A stretch of 64,000 bases of DNA, from contig NZ_CP150274.1 in assembly GCF_037977055.1 (NCBI RefSeq), positions 744,001 through 808,000 on the forward strand, given 5' to 3'. A program made the position numbers and the translations under genes. This DNA comes from Paenibacillus sp. FSL K6-1096. GTDB taxonomy: Bacteria > Bacillota > Bacilli > Paenibacillales > Paenibacillaceae. This document shows positions 51,280 to 59,534 of this stretch, one piece after another (position 1 is the first letter of the stretch; each line of letters begins with the position of its first letter). Under the pieces are notes generated by a model. That model was not told where the DNA came from. It saw only the letters and a list, made by a program, of their open reading frames with translations, and did no database searches.

Positions 51280-53403
51280 CTATAGACCGTCAACCTGAAC
51301 GCCTTCCGGCACTTGAAGCATAAACGGCTCGGAGGCGGTCTTATCCCACCCTGCAGTGATCGCTCCATACGGCGTAGGTAGGGTCCCCCAACATGTTGAG
51401 ATGCCTTCGATCGGCTGCGGGTGGAAAGCGATGGTGCGGTAGCCAGGCTCCACCGGAACAACGCCCAGCACGCGTGAGACGATCCAGTGAACCGGCGTTC
51501 CCGCCCAACTGTGGCACAGGCTGATCCGGTAAGAATCATAGGCCGTGTACGTGGTCAGCGCATCATGGAAATCACCGTCATACTCCAGCGTGACACTCTC
51601 CCAGCATGTTGTTGCGCCTTCCTTCAGCATGGTCCCCCATACCCGGGAGATAGCCTCCCAGGCTTTGTCCTGATATCCCAGCCGGGAACAGCATTCCGCC
51701 AGCCAATAGGCGGATAATGGCGTAATCGGATCAGCAACAGTGTAGCCCTGCAGGAACCGCTTCGCTTCTGCCTCTTTTACATAACCGCTAAGGATTCCAA
51801 GCAGCGGTGTAATGAGCTGCTCTCCCTGCAGAAACTGCTCCCCGGGAATGTCGGGATATCGCCATGCAGGGAGGTTCACCAAGCCCGGTATGTAACTCTT
51901 CAGCTTGCCTATGTTCTCCCCCGTCAGACGCAGGAGCGCCTGCATGCCTAAGCTGGCTTCCCCGGCGTCCATCGAAACCCATTCCATGAGCGTAAAGCTG
52001 AAGCCTGCAAGCTTCTCCGTCTGTGCATCTATGTTTGCGGCCACTTGAAGGCTATGCCGCATCAGTTCATCCTGAAGCGACAAGACGAACGCTTCGTCAC
52101 CCGTATGCAAATAATACTCCCATATATTATTGATCCACCACAAGGTATACGCAGGAATATCGTTCATCCATGAGCCTTCCGGGGTTCCCCGGCCCAGCTC
52201 CTCAATTGAGCGGCGAAGCACAGTCAGATCATCCCAGAGGACGTAATCCGCTTTGGCCGCCAGGTAAAAGTCATACGTCCAGTTCAGCCTGTCACGCTTG
52301 ATGCCGTCCCACAATCCGATCTGATGACAGATACGGTTCGTATGCAGCGAAATATCATAGATGCGCTGCAGCAGATCTGAGTCCGTATTAATAGTACCCG
52401 CTTGATTCAGCGGGACAGCCGCTTCCTCCGCACACCACTCCACCTCATACGGTTCCCCTTCCGCTGCCAGAATCGTCATGCGCAAATACCGCAGCCCTTG
52501 CGGGAGCGTCACCCGCGTCTGTCCAGGCTCCAGCCGGATCACCTCCGTCATCAGTCCGGCATAATGCTCCAGCTCCTCCAGGGATTCCGCGCCGTTCCAT
52601 ATCACAATCAGTGCTGCTTGGGAAGGGTTGTGAAGCTGGAACCGCGCGTTATATTCCTTCCCCAGGTCTATGACACAAGAAGGCAAGGCGCTTCTGTCCA
52701 TACTCCGCCACCATTGGTTCATTTCAAGCCATTCAGCCTGCTTGCGCACATGGTAGAATATCTGAAGCTCCTGACGGGCCGGAACCGGAACGTGGCAAAT
52801 GCCTCGTCCGTTTCCCGTGACTCGGAGCTTTTCTCCAGAAGAGCTTACTTCCATATGAGCTGGCGGAGAGACCGTGCAACCGGAAATCGGACTTACTGCG
52901 ATATCACCGAAGCCGCCCGCAACGAACCAGTCCAGTCCGTCCTCCAAATCACCGAACGGCTCTTCGCCGAGCAGACATACCTTAACGGCCCCCTCTCCGT
53001 TCGCCGACCAGCTCTCATCTGTACGCAGCCAAAATTCATTGGCCGCCAAATAAGCCACACATCCAACCGTCCGTTCATGCAGGTGAATGTTCACTGGCGC
53101 TGTCGGCATGAATACAGAGCAAGCAATCCGCAGGCGAATCGTGTGCGCTCCTGTGTCCAGACACTCCGGGAACGAGGCGATCCGTTGGAAGGCACAGACA
53201 TTGCCTGCGCTCTCTTCTACCCGCCCTGCAATCACGCCGTCTATCTCCACCTCGGCTGATCCCGTCAGCGCAATGCGGAACTCCACATTCTTAATCGCTT
53301 GAGCTAAGACGAATGTACGGGTAAGCTCAATGCGCGAGGCGCCGTGACGGTCTGCATGCCAAATCCACTGGGGAATTCTCTCTGCTATCTGTGATATCTC
53401 CAT
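51280..53403 (-). CDS. Glycoside hydrolase family 78 (alpha-L-rhamnosidase-like)
   Basis: The protein (707 residues) has N-terminal beta-sandwich regions (about 1-320), then the (alpha/alpha)6 barrel. It has IGLWDGIKRDRLNWTYDFYL (about 358-377), where GH78 carries the acidic substrate-binding residues, and later YDSYRISLCHSWAGTPVHWI (about 645-664). It would release L-rhamnose from glycosides; there is no signal peptide, so it acts in the cytoplasm on imported oligosaccharides. GGAAGGGG precedes the ATG. It is last in the operon, 17 nt after the second permease gene. Confidence 0.85.
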   Translation of the reverse strand: MEISQIAERIPQWIWHADRHGASRIELTRTFVLAQAIKNVEFRIALTGSAEVEIDGVIAGRVEESAGNVCAFQRIASFPECLDTGAHTIRLRIACSVFMPTAPVNIHLHERTVGCVAYLAANEFWLRTDESWSANGEGAVKVCLLGEEPFGDLEDGLDWFVAGGFGDIAVSPISGCTVSPPAHMEVSSSGEKLRVTGNGRGICHVPVPARQELQIFYHVRKQAEWLEMNQWWRSMDRSALPSCVIDLGKEYNARFQLHNPSQAALIVIWNGAESLEELEHYAGLMTEVIRLEPGQTRVTLPQGLRYLRMTILAAEGEPYEVEWCAEEAAVPLNQAGTINTDSDLLQRIYDISLHTNRICHQIGLWDGIKRDRLNWTYDFYLAAKADYVLWDDLTVLRRSIEELGRGTPEGSWMNDIPAYTLWWINNIWEYYLHTGDEAFVLSLQDELMRHSLQVAANIDAQTEKLAGFSFTLMEWVSMDAGEASLGMQALLRLTGENIGKLKSYIPGLVNLPAWRYPDIPGEQFLQGEQLITPLLGILSGYVKEAEAKRFLQGYTVADPITPLSAYWLAECCSRLGYQDKAWEAISRVWGTMLKEGATTCWESVTLEYDGDFHDALTTYTAYDSYRISLCHSWAGTPVHWIVSRVLGVVPVEPGYRTIAFHPQPIEGISTCWGTLPTPYGAITAGWDKTASEPFMLQVPEGVQVDGL

Positions 53404-53420
53404 ACTGCAATCCCCTTCCT

Positions 53421-54248
53421 TTATAGCTTCAATGCGCCTTGCGTCATCCCTTGAATGTAATACTTCATGCCGAAGGTGAAAATCGCCAGCAGAGGCAGCG
53501 AAGAGATTGCATAGGCTGCGAATTGGGGCCCCATATCCGTAATGCCGAATTGCTTGGTGAACAGGGTCAGTCCGACGGAAATGACCTGCAGACTGCTGTC
53601 CTGAATCGTCAAGAGAGGCCAGATATAATCATTGTAGACGCCGACGGATTGCATGATAAACAGCGTTGCCAGAATCGGCAGCGAGAGCGGCAGCACGATG
53701 CGCGCAAATACGCGCAGCTCTGAGGCACCGTCCATTCGTGCCGCCTCGAACAATTCACCCGGCAGACCGGCCATATACATACGGCAGAGAAACGTGCCGA
53801 AGACCTGACCGCCGGCTGCACTGGAGATAATCATCGCCCAGGGCGAATTGGTAAGCCCCATATTTTTGTACAAGACATAAGAGGGAATCAGCGTCAGTAC
53901 GCTAGGGACCATCATCATAGCCAGCATCATGAGGAATAGAACATTTTTGCCGGGGAACGATTTCTTGGCGAACAGGTATCCGGACACTGCTGACAGCAGC
54001 ATCACGCTCACGCTGCCAGTCACCGCGTAGAATACCGTATTAAGAATATACCGCCAAATGCTTGTGAACGCTTCTGCGTAATTGGACCATCTTGCCGGGG
54101 AAGGCAACGCCCAGAAGTTGCCCAGGATTTGGGCATTGCTCTTCAGAGAGCTTAAGATCATGAACAGAATCGGCACCAGCGTCAGGAAGACAAGCAGCGC
54201 CAGCAGTGCGATGCTGACGAGCTGCCGGGTCTTGCCGGTATGCAACAT
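53421..54248 (-). CDS. Carbohydrate ABC transporter permease (MalG-type)
   Basis: The protein (275 residues) has six hydrophobic helices and the EAA loop LFEAARMDGASELRVFARIVLP (about 165-186), where the ATPase docks. No ATPase gene is in the window; CUT1 systems often use a shared MsmX-type ATPase. AAAGGAG precedes the ATG. It starts 18 nt after the propeller-permease gene. Confidence 0.93.
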   Translation of the reverse strand: MLHTGKTRQLVSIALLALLVFLTLVPILFMILSSLKSNAQILGNFWALPSPARWSNYAEAFTSIWRYILNTVFYAVTGSVSVMLLSAVSGYLFAKKSFPGKNVLFLMMLAMMMVPSVLTLIPSYVLYKNMGLTNSPWAMIISSAAGGQVFGTFLCRMYMAGLPGELFEAARMDGASELRVFARIVLPLSLPILATLFIMQSVGVYNDYIWPLLTIQDSSLQVISVGLTLFTKQFGITDMGPQFAAYAISSLPLLAIFTFGMKYYIQGMTQGALKL

Positions 54249-54266
54249 AGGCCAGCTCTCCTTTCC

Positions 54267-56183
54267 TTACTCATCCGATTGCTTGATGAATTTCAAATTG
54301 ATGATGGTAATGACCAGTATCACCGCAAACATGCTGACGCCAAGCGCGGAAGCATAGCCCAGATCGTTGAATTTCGTAGCGGCATAATACATCTGCAGGG
54401 CGGGAACGTATGTAGAGTCCATCGGTCCGCCGCCGGTTACAATGAGAATGCCGTTGAAATCCTGAATGATGCCGATCAGGCCCATAATAATCAGGAACTT
54501 GAACTGGCCGGCCAACAGAGGCAGATGAATCGAACGGATGATCCTTGGCAGCCCTGCACCATCCATGCGCGCCGACTCCATTAATTCAAGCGGAATCGAC
54601 AGCAGACCCGCATACAGAACGAGCAATTGCAAGATGCCGACAAAAGGGAATCCTATGAATATCAGGGACCACAGCGCCGTCTGCGGATCTCCGAGCCAGC
54701 CGTGAGTCCACGAGCCAAGCCCGATTAATTGAAGAAAATGATTAAACAATCCCATATTCGGGTCATAGAAGTTCTGCCAGATGAGCAGGCCGGCTACACC
54801 GGGAATCACCATTGAGGCGGTGAACGCAGTACGGAATCCGTACTGCAGCTTCTTGCTGCGCAAATGGTAAATAAGCTCTGCTACAATCAGCGGGGGAATT
54901 AATGCCTTAACAAGTCCGGTAACAATCAGAAGAAGCAGATTGCCGAGCCCCTTGGAGACATAAGGGTCATGGATCATACGCTCGAAATTAGCAAGGCCGA
55001 TGAAGGTTGTTTTGCCTCCGGGCTGCCACTGGTACAGCGAATGGAACAAGCCCGAGAAGGCAGGAAAATACATGAACGTGAACAGAAGCGCAAAGCTCGG
55101 AAGCAGGCCAAGGTATACCCATCTGGAATGCCAAATGCTCTTGAACACCACCAGCCGCTTCTGCTTCTTCAAATAGAACAGCCATCCGGCAAGGAGAAGG
55201 CCTATGGCCAACGCGCCTGCGGTCCAATACGCTGTTCTCATCCGAGTCTGGCTCTTCCCCTCGGCAATCACGCTTCCGACATCAAGCGGACGGATGCTTC
55301 CGTCCGTCTGGCCGGCGTAGAGAATGGTTCCATCCGGTGAGAAAGCCAGTGCGCGTCCCACCTGCCCTCCCCCCGATTCCCAGAGCTTGCTGCCGTTAGA
55401 ATCGAATAAATAGAAGAAGCCGGATAAATCCGCTACCCCCAGCAGCTTCCCGTCCTTCGAAAATGCAACCGCAGACACATGGTCACGCGTGCTCAGCGAC
55501 TGAATTCTCGTCCCTTCCTTGTTGAACAGCTCTACTTGCCTGGTGTCCGTGCCGACGGCCACATCACCTTCGCCGGTTACGGCGAGGGACTGGACTTGGC
55601 CGCTCGCACCGAACCGGCTGTGAGGCTGTCCGTATTTGTCCAGCAGGAATATGAATTGATCGGCTCCGGCCGCTGCGATCCATGAACCGTCTGCAGATAC
55701 TTTAGCTGTCTTAAGTATCGTATCACCGGGGAACGACCCTGTCTGTTCGCCGGTTGCGGCATCCACCTGTATAACCATTTTGCCCCGCTGCACCACGGCA
55801 GTGACCAGCGCTCCATCTGAAGAGGCGGATACGCTTTTCACCTGATGCTTGAAATCACGGTCCCAGATCAGATGCCCGTCCGGCCCGTAGGCGTAGAGAT
55901 GTCTGTCGTCCGATGCGGCAAGCAGCGTTCCGTCTTCCAGCAGATCAACGGCGTTCATTACATTGCCGGCCTCTACTTCAAAAAGTACACGGCCCTCCTG
56001 ATCGAAGACCACCGCCTTCGACCCGTGGCTCCCCATCGCCACGCGGCTTCCATCCGCCGATACGGCAATCGAAGTAATCTCCTCCGCGCCTTCACTGGAC
56101 CATGGAGCCTGCGCCGAGACATTCAGCGGAGCAAGTCCCAGCAGCAACAGGACCGCCAATAGAATCCATGATGTTCTCCTCAT
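54267..56183 (-). CDS. Beta-propeller fused to MalF-type ABC permease
   Basis: The protein (638 residues) has a signal sequence (about 1-24), then seven WD40/PQQ-like strand repeats (about 35-310; for example ITSIAVSADGSRVAMGSHGS, VSAVAFSKDGKLLGVADLSG, GRALAFSPDGTILYAGQTDG). A membrane helix (about 322-340) and a MalF-type permease (about 358-635) follow, with LMESARMDGAGLPRIIRSIH as the EAA loop. The propeller would sit outside the membrane, next to the transport channel. An ordinary MalF-like permease in Gram-positives has only about 290-310 residues, so this is an added module. The frame is open throughout. Confidence 0.88.
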   Translation of the reverse strand: MRRTSWILLAVLLLLGLAPLNVSAQAPWSSEGAEEITSIAVSADGSRVAMGSHGSKAVVFDQEGRVLFEVEAGNVMNAVDLLEDGTLLAASDDRHLYAYGPDGHLIWDRDFKHQVKSVSASSDGALVTAVVQRGKMVIQVDAATGEQTGSFPGDTILKTAKVSADGSWIAAAGADQFIFLLDKYGQPHSRFGASGQVQSLAVTGEGDVAVGTDTRQVELFNKEGTRIQSLSTRDHVSAVAFSKDGKLLGVADLSGFFYLFDSNGSKLWESGGGQVGRALAFSPDGTILYAGQTDGSIRPLDVGSVIAEGKSQTRMRTAYWTAGALAIGLLLAGWLFYLKKQKRLVVFKSIWHSRWVYLGLLPSFALLFTFMYFPAFSGLFHSLYQWQPGGKTTFIGLANFERMIHDPYVSKGLGNLLLLIVTGLVKALIPPLIVAELIYHLRSKKLQYGFRTAFTASMVIPGVAGLLIWQNFYDPNMGLFNHFLQLIGLGSWTHGWLGDPQTALWSLIFIGFPFVGILQLLVLYAGLLSIPLELMESARMDGAGLPRIIRSIHLPLLAGQFKFLIIMGLIGIIQDFNGILIVTGGGPMDSTYVPALQMYYAATKFNDLGYASALGVSMFAVILVITIINLKFIKQSDE

Positions 56184-56243
56184 ATGCCCTTCCTACCCTT
56201 CTGCAAAATCCACACTGATCTTCGGGCGCGCCGCCGTATAGCT

Positions 56244-56279
56244 TCATCTGCACCGGCCGAAAAAGGCCGGTGCAGATGA
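56244..56279 (-). terminator. Hairpin between solute-binding protein and permease genes
   Basis: A 15-bp perfect stem (TCATCTGCACCGGCC / GGCCGGTGCAGATGA) with a 6-nt loop, 7 nt beyond the solute-binding protein stop. No U-run follows, so it probably protects the upstream message or gives partial termination, which would favour high binding-protein levels. Confidence 0.8.
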
Positions 56280-56285
56280 GAAGGC

Positions 56286-57938
56286 TTAATTACGTGCCGG
56301 CGGCCGTTTTTCCGGCGTATCCAGGTCAGAGCGTTCCATCTTTCTCTCCTTCAAGGCAACATCAAAATATTTGTCTATGTTCGCTTGCAGCTCATTGAGA
56401 TATTGATCGGTCGAGATTTTTCCGGCGAAATACTTCTGTACACTGCCAACCCAATCTTGTATGGAAGGCTGGTAATCCCAGAGCCCGCGGGCCAGTACGT
56501 TGGCTGCACTATCGTAGCCCTCCGTATTCCCGATGGGAGCGAAGTCGGTGAATGCAGCCGTCATTTCATCGGGAAGTGTGATGTCCTTAAGAGCCGGGGC
56601 ACCGTCCAGGGAGGCGTCGGGACTCTTTTGAATAGCTTCAACGTATACTTTGTAACCTTCAGGGCTTGTCAGGAACATCATAAAGTCCATGTTCAGCGCG
56701 TTCTGCTCAGCCGATTTGTTCACAATCCCATAAGAGCCTACCGGAATCTGAATCGTACGGGCCGCTCCCTGCACCTGCGGTCCTTCCATCGACGGCATAT
56801 TGAAGAATCCGTACTCAAACGGTTTCACACCGCCCTGGGCGCCGGTTTTTTCCTCATCGGAGAAGTCCTTCGGCAGCTTCCAATAGGAGCCCGGGGTTGA
56901 CAGCATGGTCGCGGCTTTGCCGGTTAAGAACAACTGGTAAGCTTGCGTATCCTTCACTCCGAAGAATCCGTCCGGGGTGTAGGAGAACAGCTTCTTCAGG
57001 TTCTCCGAGTAAGCAGCCCAAGCCGGATTGCCTGCCACTTTGAACGGTCCGCTCTTATCCTCGATCGCCTTCCAGGCGCGCAAGGCATTTTTGGTTACTT
57101 TGCTGTTGGAATCATTGTAAGGATCTTTAGGATCAAAGACCCACTCCTCGTCCACCTCCGGCAAATACGTATAGTCCTGCGGCTGGGAACGGGTAATGTT
57201 GACGAAATCGCGCATGTACTGGTCGGCGTAGATCCGCACCAGCCAGCCCGCTGTGCTGCTCCACATAGAGTTGGAATCGCCGGCCAGTCCGAGCGGAATA
57301 TACCCGGCAGCCTTAATCTTGTCGAACGCGGCGGTCAAATCGCTGAACGTCTTCGGTGTCTCGGTGACCCCGGCTTGCCGGAAGATTTCCTTGTTGTAGA
57401 CCCATACGATCTGGACTGATTCAAAATTCAGGTTCCAGAGATGATCCTCCACCCCAATGCCGTCGAGGTTAATGCCCATGGCGCCCAGGTCGAAGGAATC
57501 CTTCCAGTCTTTGCCGGTGTACGGATTATTCTTATCGAAATAAGGATAGTAATCGACGAATTTCTTATCGCCTGCCAGATTTAGAATTTCGTTGTTGGTA
57601 ATGAGGTCAACCTCCGGTGTCCCAGCAGCAAATTGGGCACTCAGCCATTCTTTGTAGCCTTCCTGCGGCTTGTGGTCCACTTTGACCTTTACACCCGGAT
57701 TGATAGCCATGTAAGCTTGTGCCACTGCGTTCCAGACAGAAGCGGACGCATTGGGCAGAGAGATTTGAATCTCGCCCTGCCATTTCGCAGCGGACGGCTG
57801 CGGACCTGCTGATGCGCCAGGCTCCGGGGCTGCCGGACTGGGTTCCGGCGATGTGCCGCTATTCTTGCTGCAGGCAGACAGCAGCGCCGAAATCATCAGC
57901 ACGCTGATCAAGAGGAACAGTACTTTCTTCTTCCGCAT
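56286..57938 (-). CDS. ABC transporter solute-binding lipoprotein (family 1)
   Basis: The protein (550 residues) has a lipoprotein signal (lipobox LSAC, Cys near 22) and a Pro/Ser-rich linker, then the family 1 sugar-binding fold (IQISLPNASASVWNAVAQAY, about 57-76; NFESVQIVWVYNKEIFRQAG). It delivers the sugar to the permeases encoded downstream. A GGGGGG site precedes the ATG. GTATAC-type operators lie about 95-125 bp upstream. Confidence 0.92.
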   Translation of the reverse strand: MRKKKVLFLLISVLMISALLSACSKNSGTSPEPSPAAPEPGASAGPQPSAAKWQGEIQISLPNASASVWNAVAQAYMAINPGVKVKVDHKPQEGYKEWLSAQFAAGTPEVDLITNNEILNLAGDKKFVDYYPYFDKNNPYTGKDWKDSFDLGAMGINLDGIGVEDHLWNLNFESVQIVWVYNKEIFRQAGVTETPKTFSDLTAAFDKIKAAGYIPLGLAGDSNSMWSSTAGWLVRIYADQYMRDFVNITRSQPQDYTYLPEVDEEWVFDPKDPYNDSNSKVTKNALRAWKAIEDKSGPFKVAGNPAWAAYSENLKKLFSYTPDGFFGVKDTQAYQLFLTGKAATMLSTPGSYWKLPKDFSDEEKTGAQGGVKPFEYGFFNMPSMEGPQVQGAARTIQIPVGSYGIVNKSAEQNALNMDFMMFLTSPEGYKVYVEAIQKSPDASLDGAPALKDITLPDEMTAAFTDFAPIGNTEGYDSAANVLARGLWDYQPSIQDWVGSVQKYFAGKISTDQYLNELQANIDKYFDVALKERKMERSDLDTPEKRPPARN

Positions 57939-58011
57939 GTTGTTTTCCCCCCATGTTAAAATGTGGATAAGGCGCTTACCATTTCAATCGTCCTTCTTTA
58001 TAAACAAGTGC

Positions 58012-58063
58012 GTAAAGTATGCTCTATCCTTTATGTATACTTTACATTGAAAAGTATACTCTA
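58012..58063. promoter_or_regulatory. Operator cluster of the ABC/GH78 operon
   Basis: ATGTATACTTTA (core GTATAC 58035-58040) and AAAAGTATACTC (core 58054-58059) lie 19 bp apart, with a weaker TAAAGTATGCTC beside them. The same palindrome type (AAGTATACTT) precedes the regulator gene and the second GH78 gene. They are likely sites of the GntR/LacI-type regulator. Confidence 0.75.
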
Positions 58064-58107
58064 TACCACCCTGCGGTGCAACCACTTTTTTGCTGGCTGC
58101 TGCAACC

Positions 58108-58206
58108 AAGTAGAAACGGCTATGCCGTCCTTTTTTAGGATGGCACCCGTTTCAGCGAGAAATATAAGGATAAGTTATCGTGTGGAACGTATAAATTCTA
58201 TATTTT
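58108..58206 (+). repeat. Dispersed ~100-bp palindromic intergenic repeat, copy 3
   Basis: This copy shares CAGCGAGAAATATAAGGATA and AGTTATCGTGTG with copies at 1245-1344 and 49627-49725. It shows several point changes (GGATGG for GGACGG; one base short near the end), so it is the most diverged. It lies between the regulator gene and the solute-binding protein gene. Confidence 0.85.
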
Positions 58207-58212
58207 AAAAAA

Positions 58213-58243
58213 CATAGGCTGCCGGAATATCCGGCAGCCTATG
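58213..58243 (-). terminator. Terminator of the GntR/LacI-type regulator gene
   Basis: A 13-bp perfect stem (CATAGGCTGCCGG / CCGGCAGCCTATG) is followed on the minus strand by TTTTTTAAAATA, 55 nt beyond the stop. Confidence 0.9.
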
Positions 58244-58297
58244 ACTTTTCCAATTCACTTCTTCCGCCTTAATAAGCAGCAACAACGGCCATACAGT

Positions 58298-59407
58298 TCA
58301 CTGTGGAACCGGTCCCGTGCTTGCTCGGGGGATCAGTGTTGGCACAATCTCGTCCTTGATGAGCTGCTGTCCCGCTCCTGCCAGCTCGAACAGCAGAATC
58401 TCGGCGGCACGCTCTCCCACCTTCCTCGTATTCTGGTTCACAGTGGATAAGGAGGGATAGGCGATCTCACCGAGCTTCATATCATCGTAACCCATGATGC
58501 TGATATCCTGCGGTACTCTCATCCCAGCCGCCCTGGCTGCATTCATGGCCCCGATCGCTTTGTAATCGCTGGTTGCAAAGATCGCTGTCGGAGGGTCCTC
58601 CAGCTCCATCAGCTTCTCGAAGCCCTCTGCCCCCAGCTTCACCGACTCCTGCTCCTCATCCATGAACGCAACAAGCTGCGGATCAAAAGGAATCTGATGC
58701 TGCGTGAGCGCAAGCCGGTAACCCTGCAGCCGAAGCGAGAATTCCTGATTGATCTCCATAATGGACTTCCCTGTAACGATGATCCCAATTCTGCGGTGGC
58801 CAAGCGAGATCAGGTGCTGCGTCGCCAGATAGCCCCCGGTCAGGTTGTCCACAATAACATAGGGAATTCCCAAATGCGGATAGTAGAAATGCACAGTGAC
58901 CATCCTCCGCTCCTCTTGCCGCCATGCGGTGAGCCGTTCAATGTCGAAGGAATCGGCAGCCGTAGTCGTCAGCAGGATAATTCCGGCATTCGGATCTTCA
59001 GGCAACTGATAATCAGTACCCATGTCCCACAGATGGAAGCCAACGCCATTCTCGCCGCACACTTCCCTGATGCCTTCGAACATTTCACTGAAGAACGGAT
59101 GGCTGAAATTGTTCAGCTCCAGATTCAAATGTGCGAAAAAAAGCGTGCTGATCGGCTTCGCCTCCGCAGCTGCCGTCTTCTCCTGAATAAAGCTCCCCTT
59201 CCCGCGGATTCGGTATACGTATCCCTCCTGCACCAGATCGGAGAGCGCCCGCCGCGAGGTGATTTCACTCGTATTGTATTCCTTCGCCAGATCAATCTGA
59301 GTCGGCAAAGGATCATGCGGCCTCAGCTCGCCGGTTTCAATCTTATGCTTGATATCGTTCATGATGTATTGGTACATCGGCGTTTTATCGGATTTGTCCA
59401 CATTCAT
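58298..59407 (-). CDS. GntR-LacI hybrid (AraR-type) sugar regulator
   Basis: The protein (369 residues) has an N-terminal GntR winged helix (LPTQIDLAKEYNTSEITSRR, about 34-53; RALSDLVQEGYVYRIRGKGS) and a LacI/periplasmic-binding-type effector domain (from about 88; IIVTGKSIMEINQEFSLRLQ, ATSDYKAIGAMNAARAAGM, SIMGYDDMKLGEIAYPSLST). AraR has this architecture. It likely represses the flanking ABC/GH78 genes and itself in the absence of sugar, through AAGTATACTT sites. AGGAGTG precedes the ATG. Confidence 0.92.
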   Translation of the reverse strand: MNVDKSDKTPMYQYIMNDIKHKIETGELRPHDPLPTQIDLAKEYNTSEITSRRALSDLVQEGYVYRIRGKGSFIQEKTAAAEAKPISTLFFAHLNLELNNFSHPFFSEMFEGIREVCGENGVGFHLWDMGTDYQLPEDPNAGIILLTTTAADSFDIERLTAWRQEERRMVTVHFYYPHLGIPYVIVDNLTGGYLATQHLISLGHRRIGIIVTGKSIMEINQEFSLRLQGYRLALTQHQIPFDPQLVAFMDEEQESVKLGAEGFEKLMELEDPPTAIFATSDYKAIGAMNAARAAGMRVPQDISIMGYDDMKLGEIAYPSLSTVNQNTRKVGERAAEILLFELAGAGQQLIKDEIVPTLIPRASTGPVPQ

Positions 59408-59431
59408 TGCTGATCACTCCTATCGAATGGC

Positions 59432-59446
59432 ATAAGTATACTTTAG
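59432..59446. promoter_or_regulatory. Operator upstream of the GntR/LacI-type regulator gene
   Basis: ATAAGTATACTTTAG has the GTATAC core (59436-59441) seen before the ABC operon and the second GH78 gene. It is 25 bp before the regulator start, suggesting autoregulation. Confidence 0.7.
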
Positions 59447-59534
59447 AGGGTACGTTTTCGCAATGAAAAGAGGCGAAACCAGGCTGCTCAGGCCGCTGTT
59501 TCGCCGGATTGTATTGCCGTTGTTGCCGTGTTCG

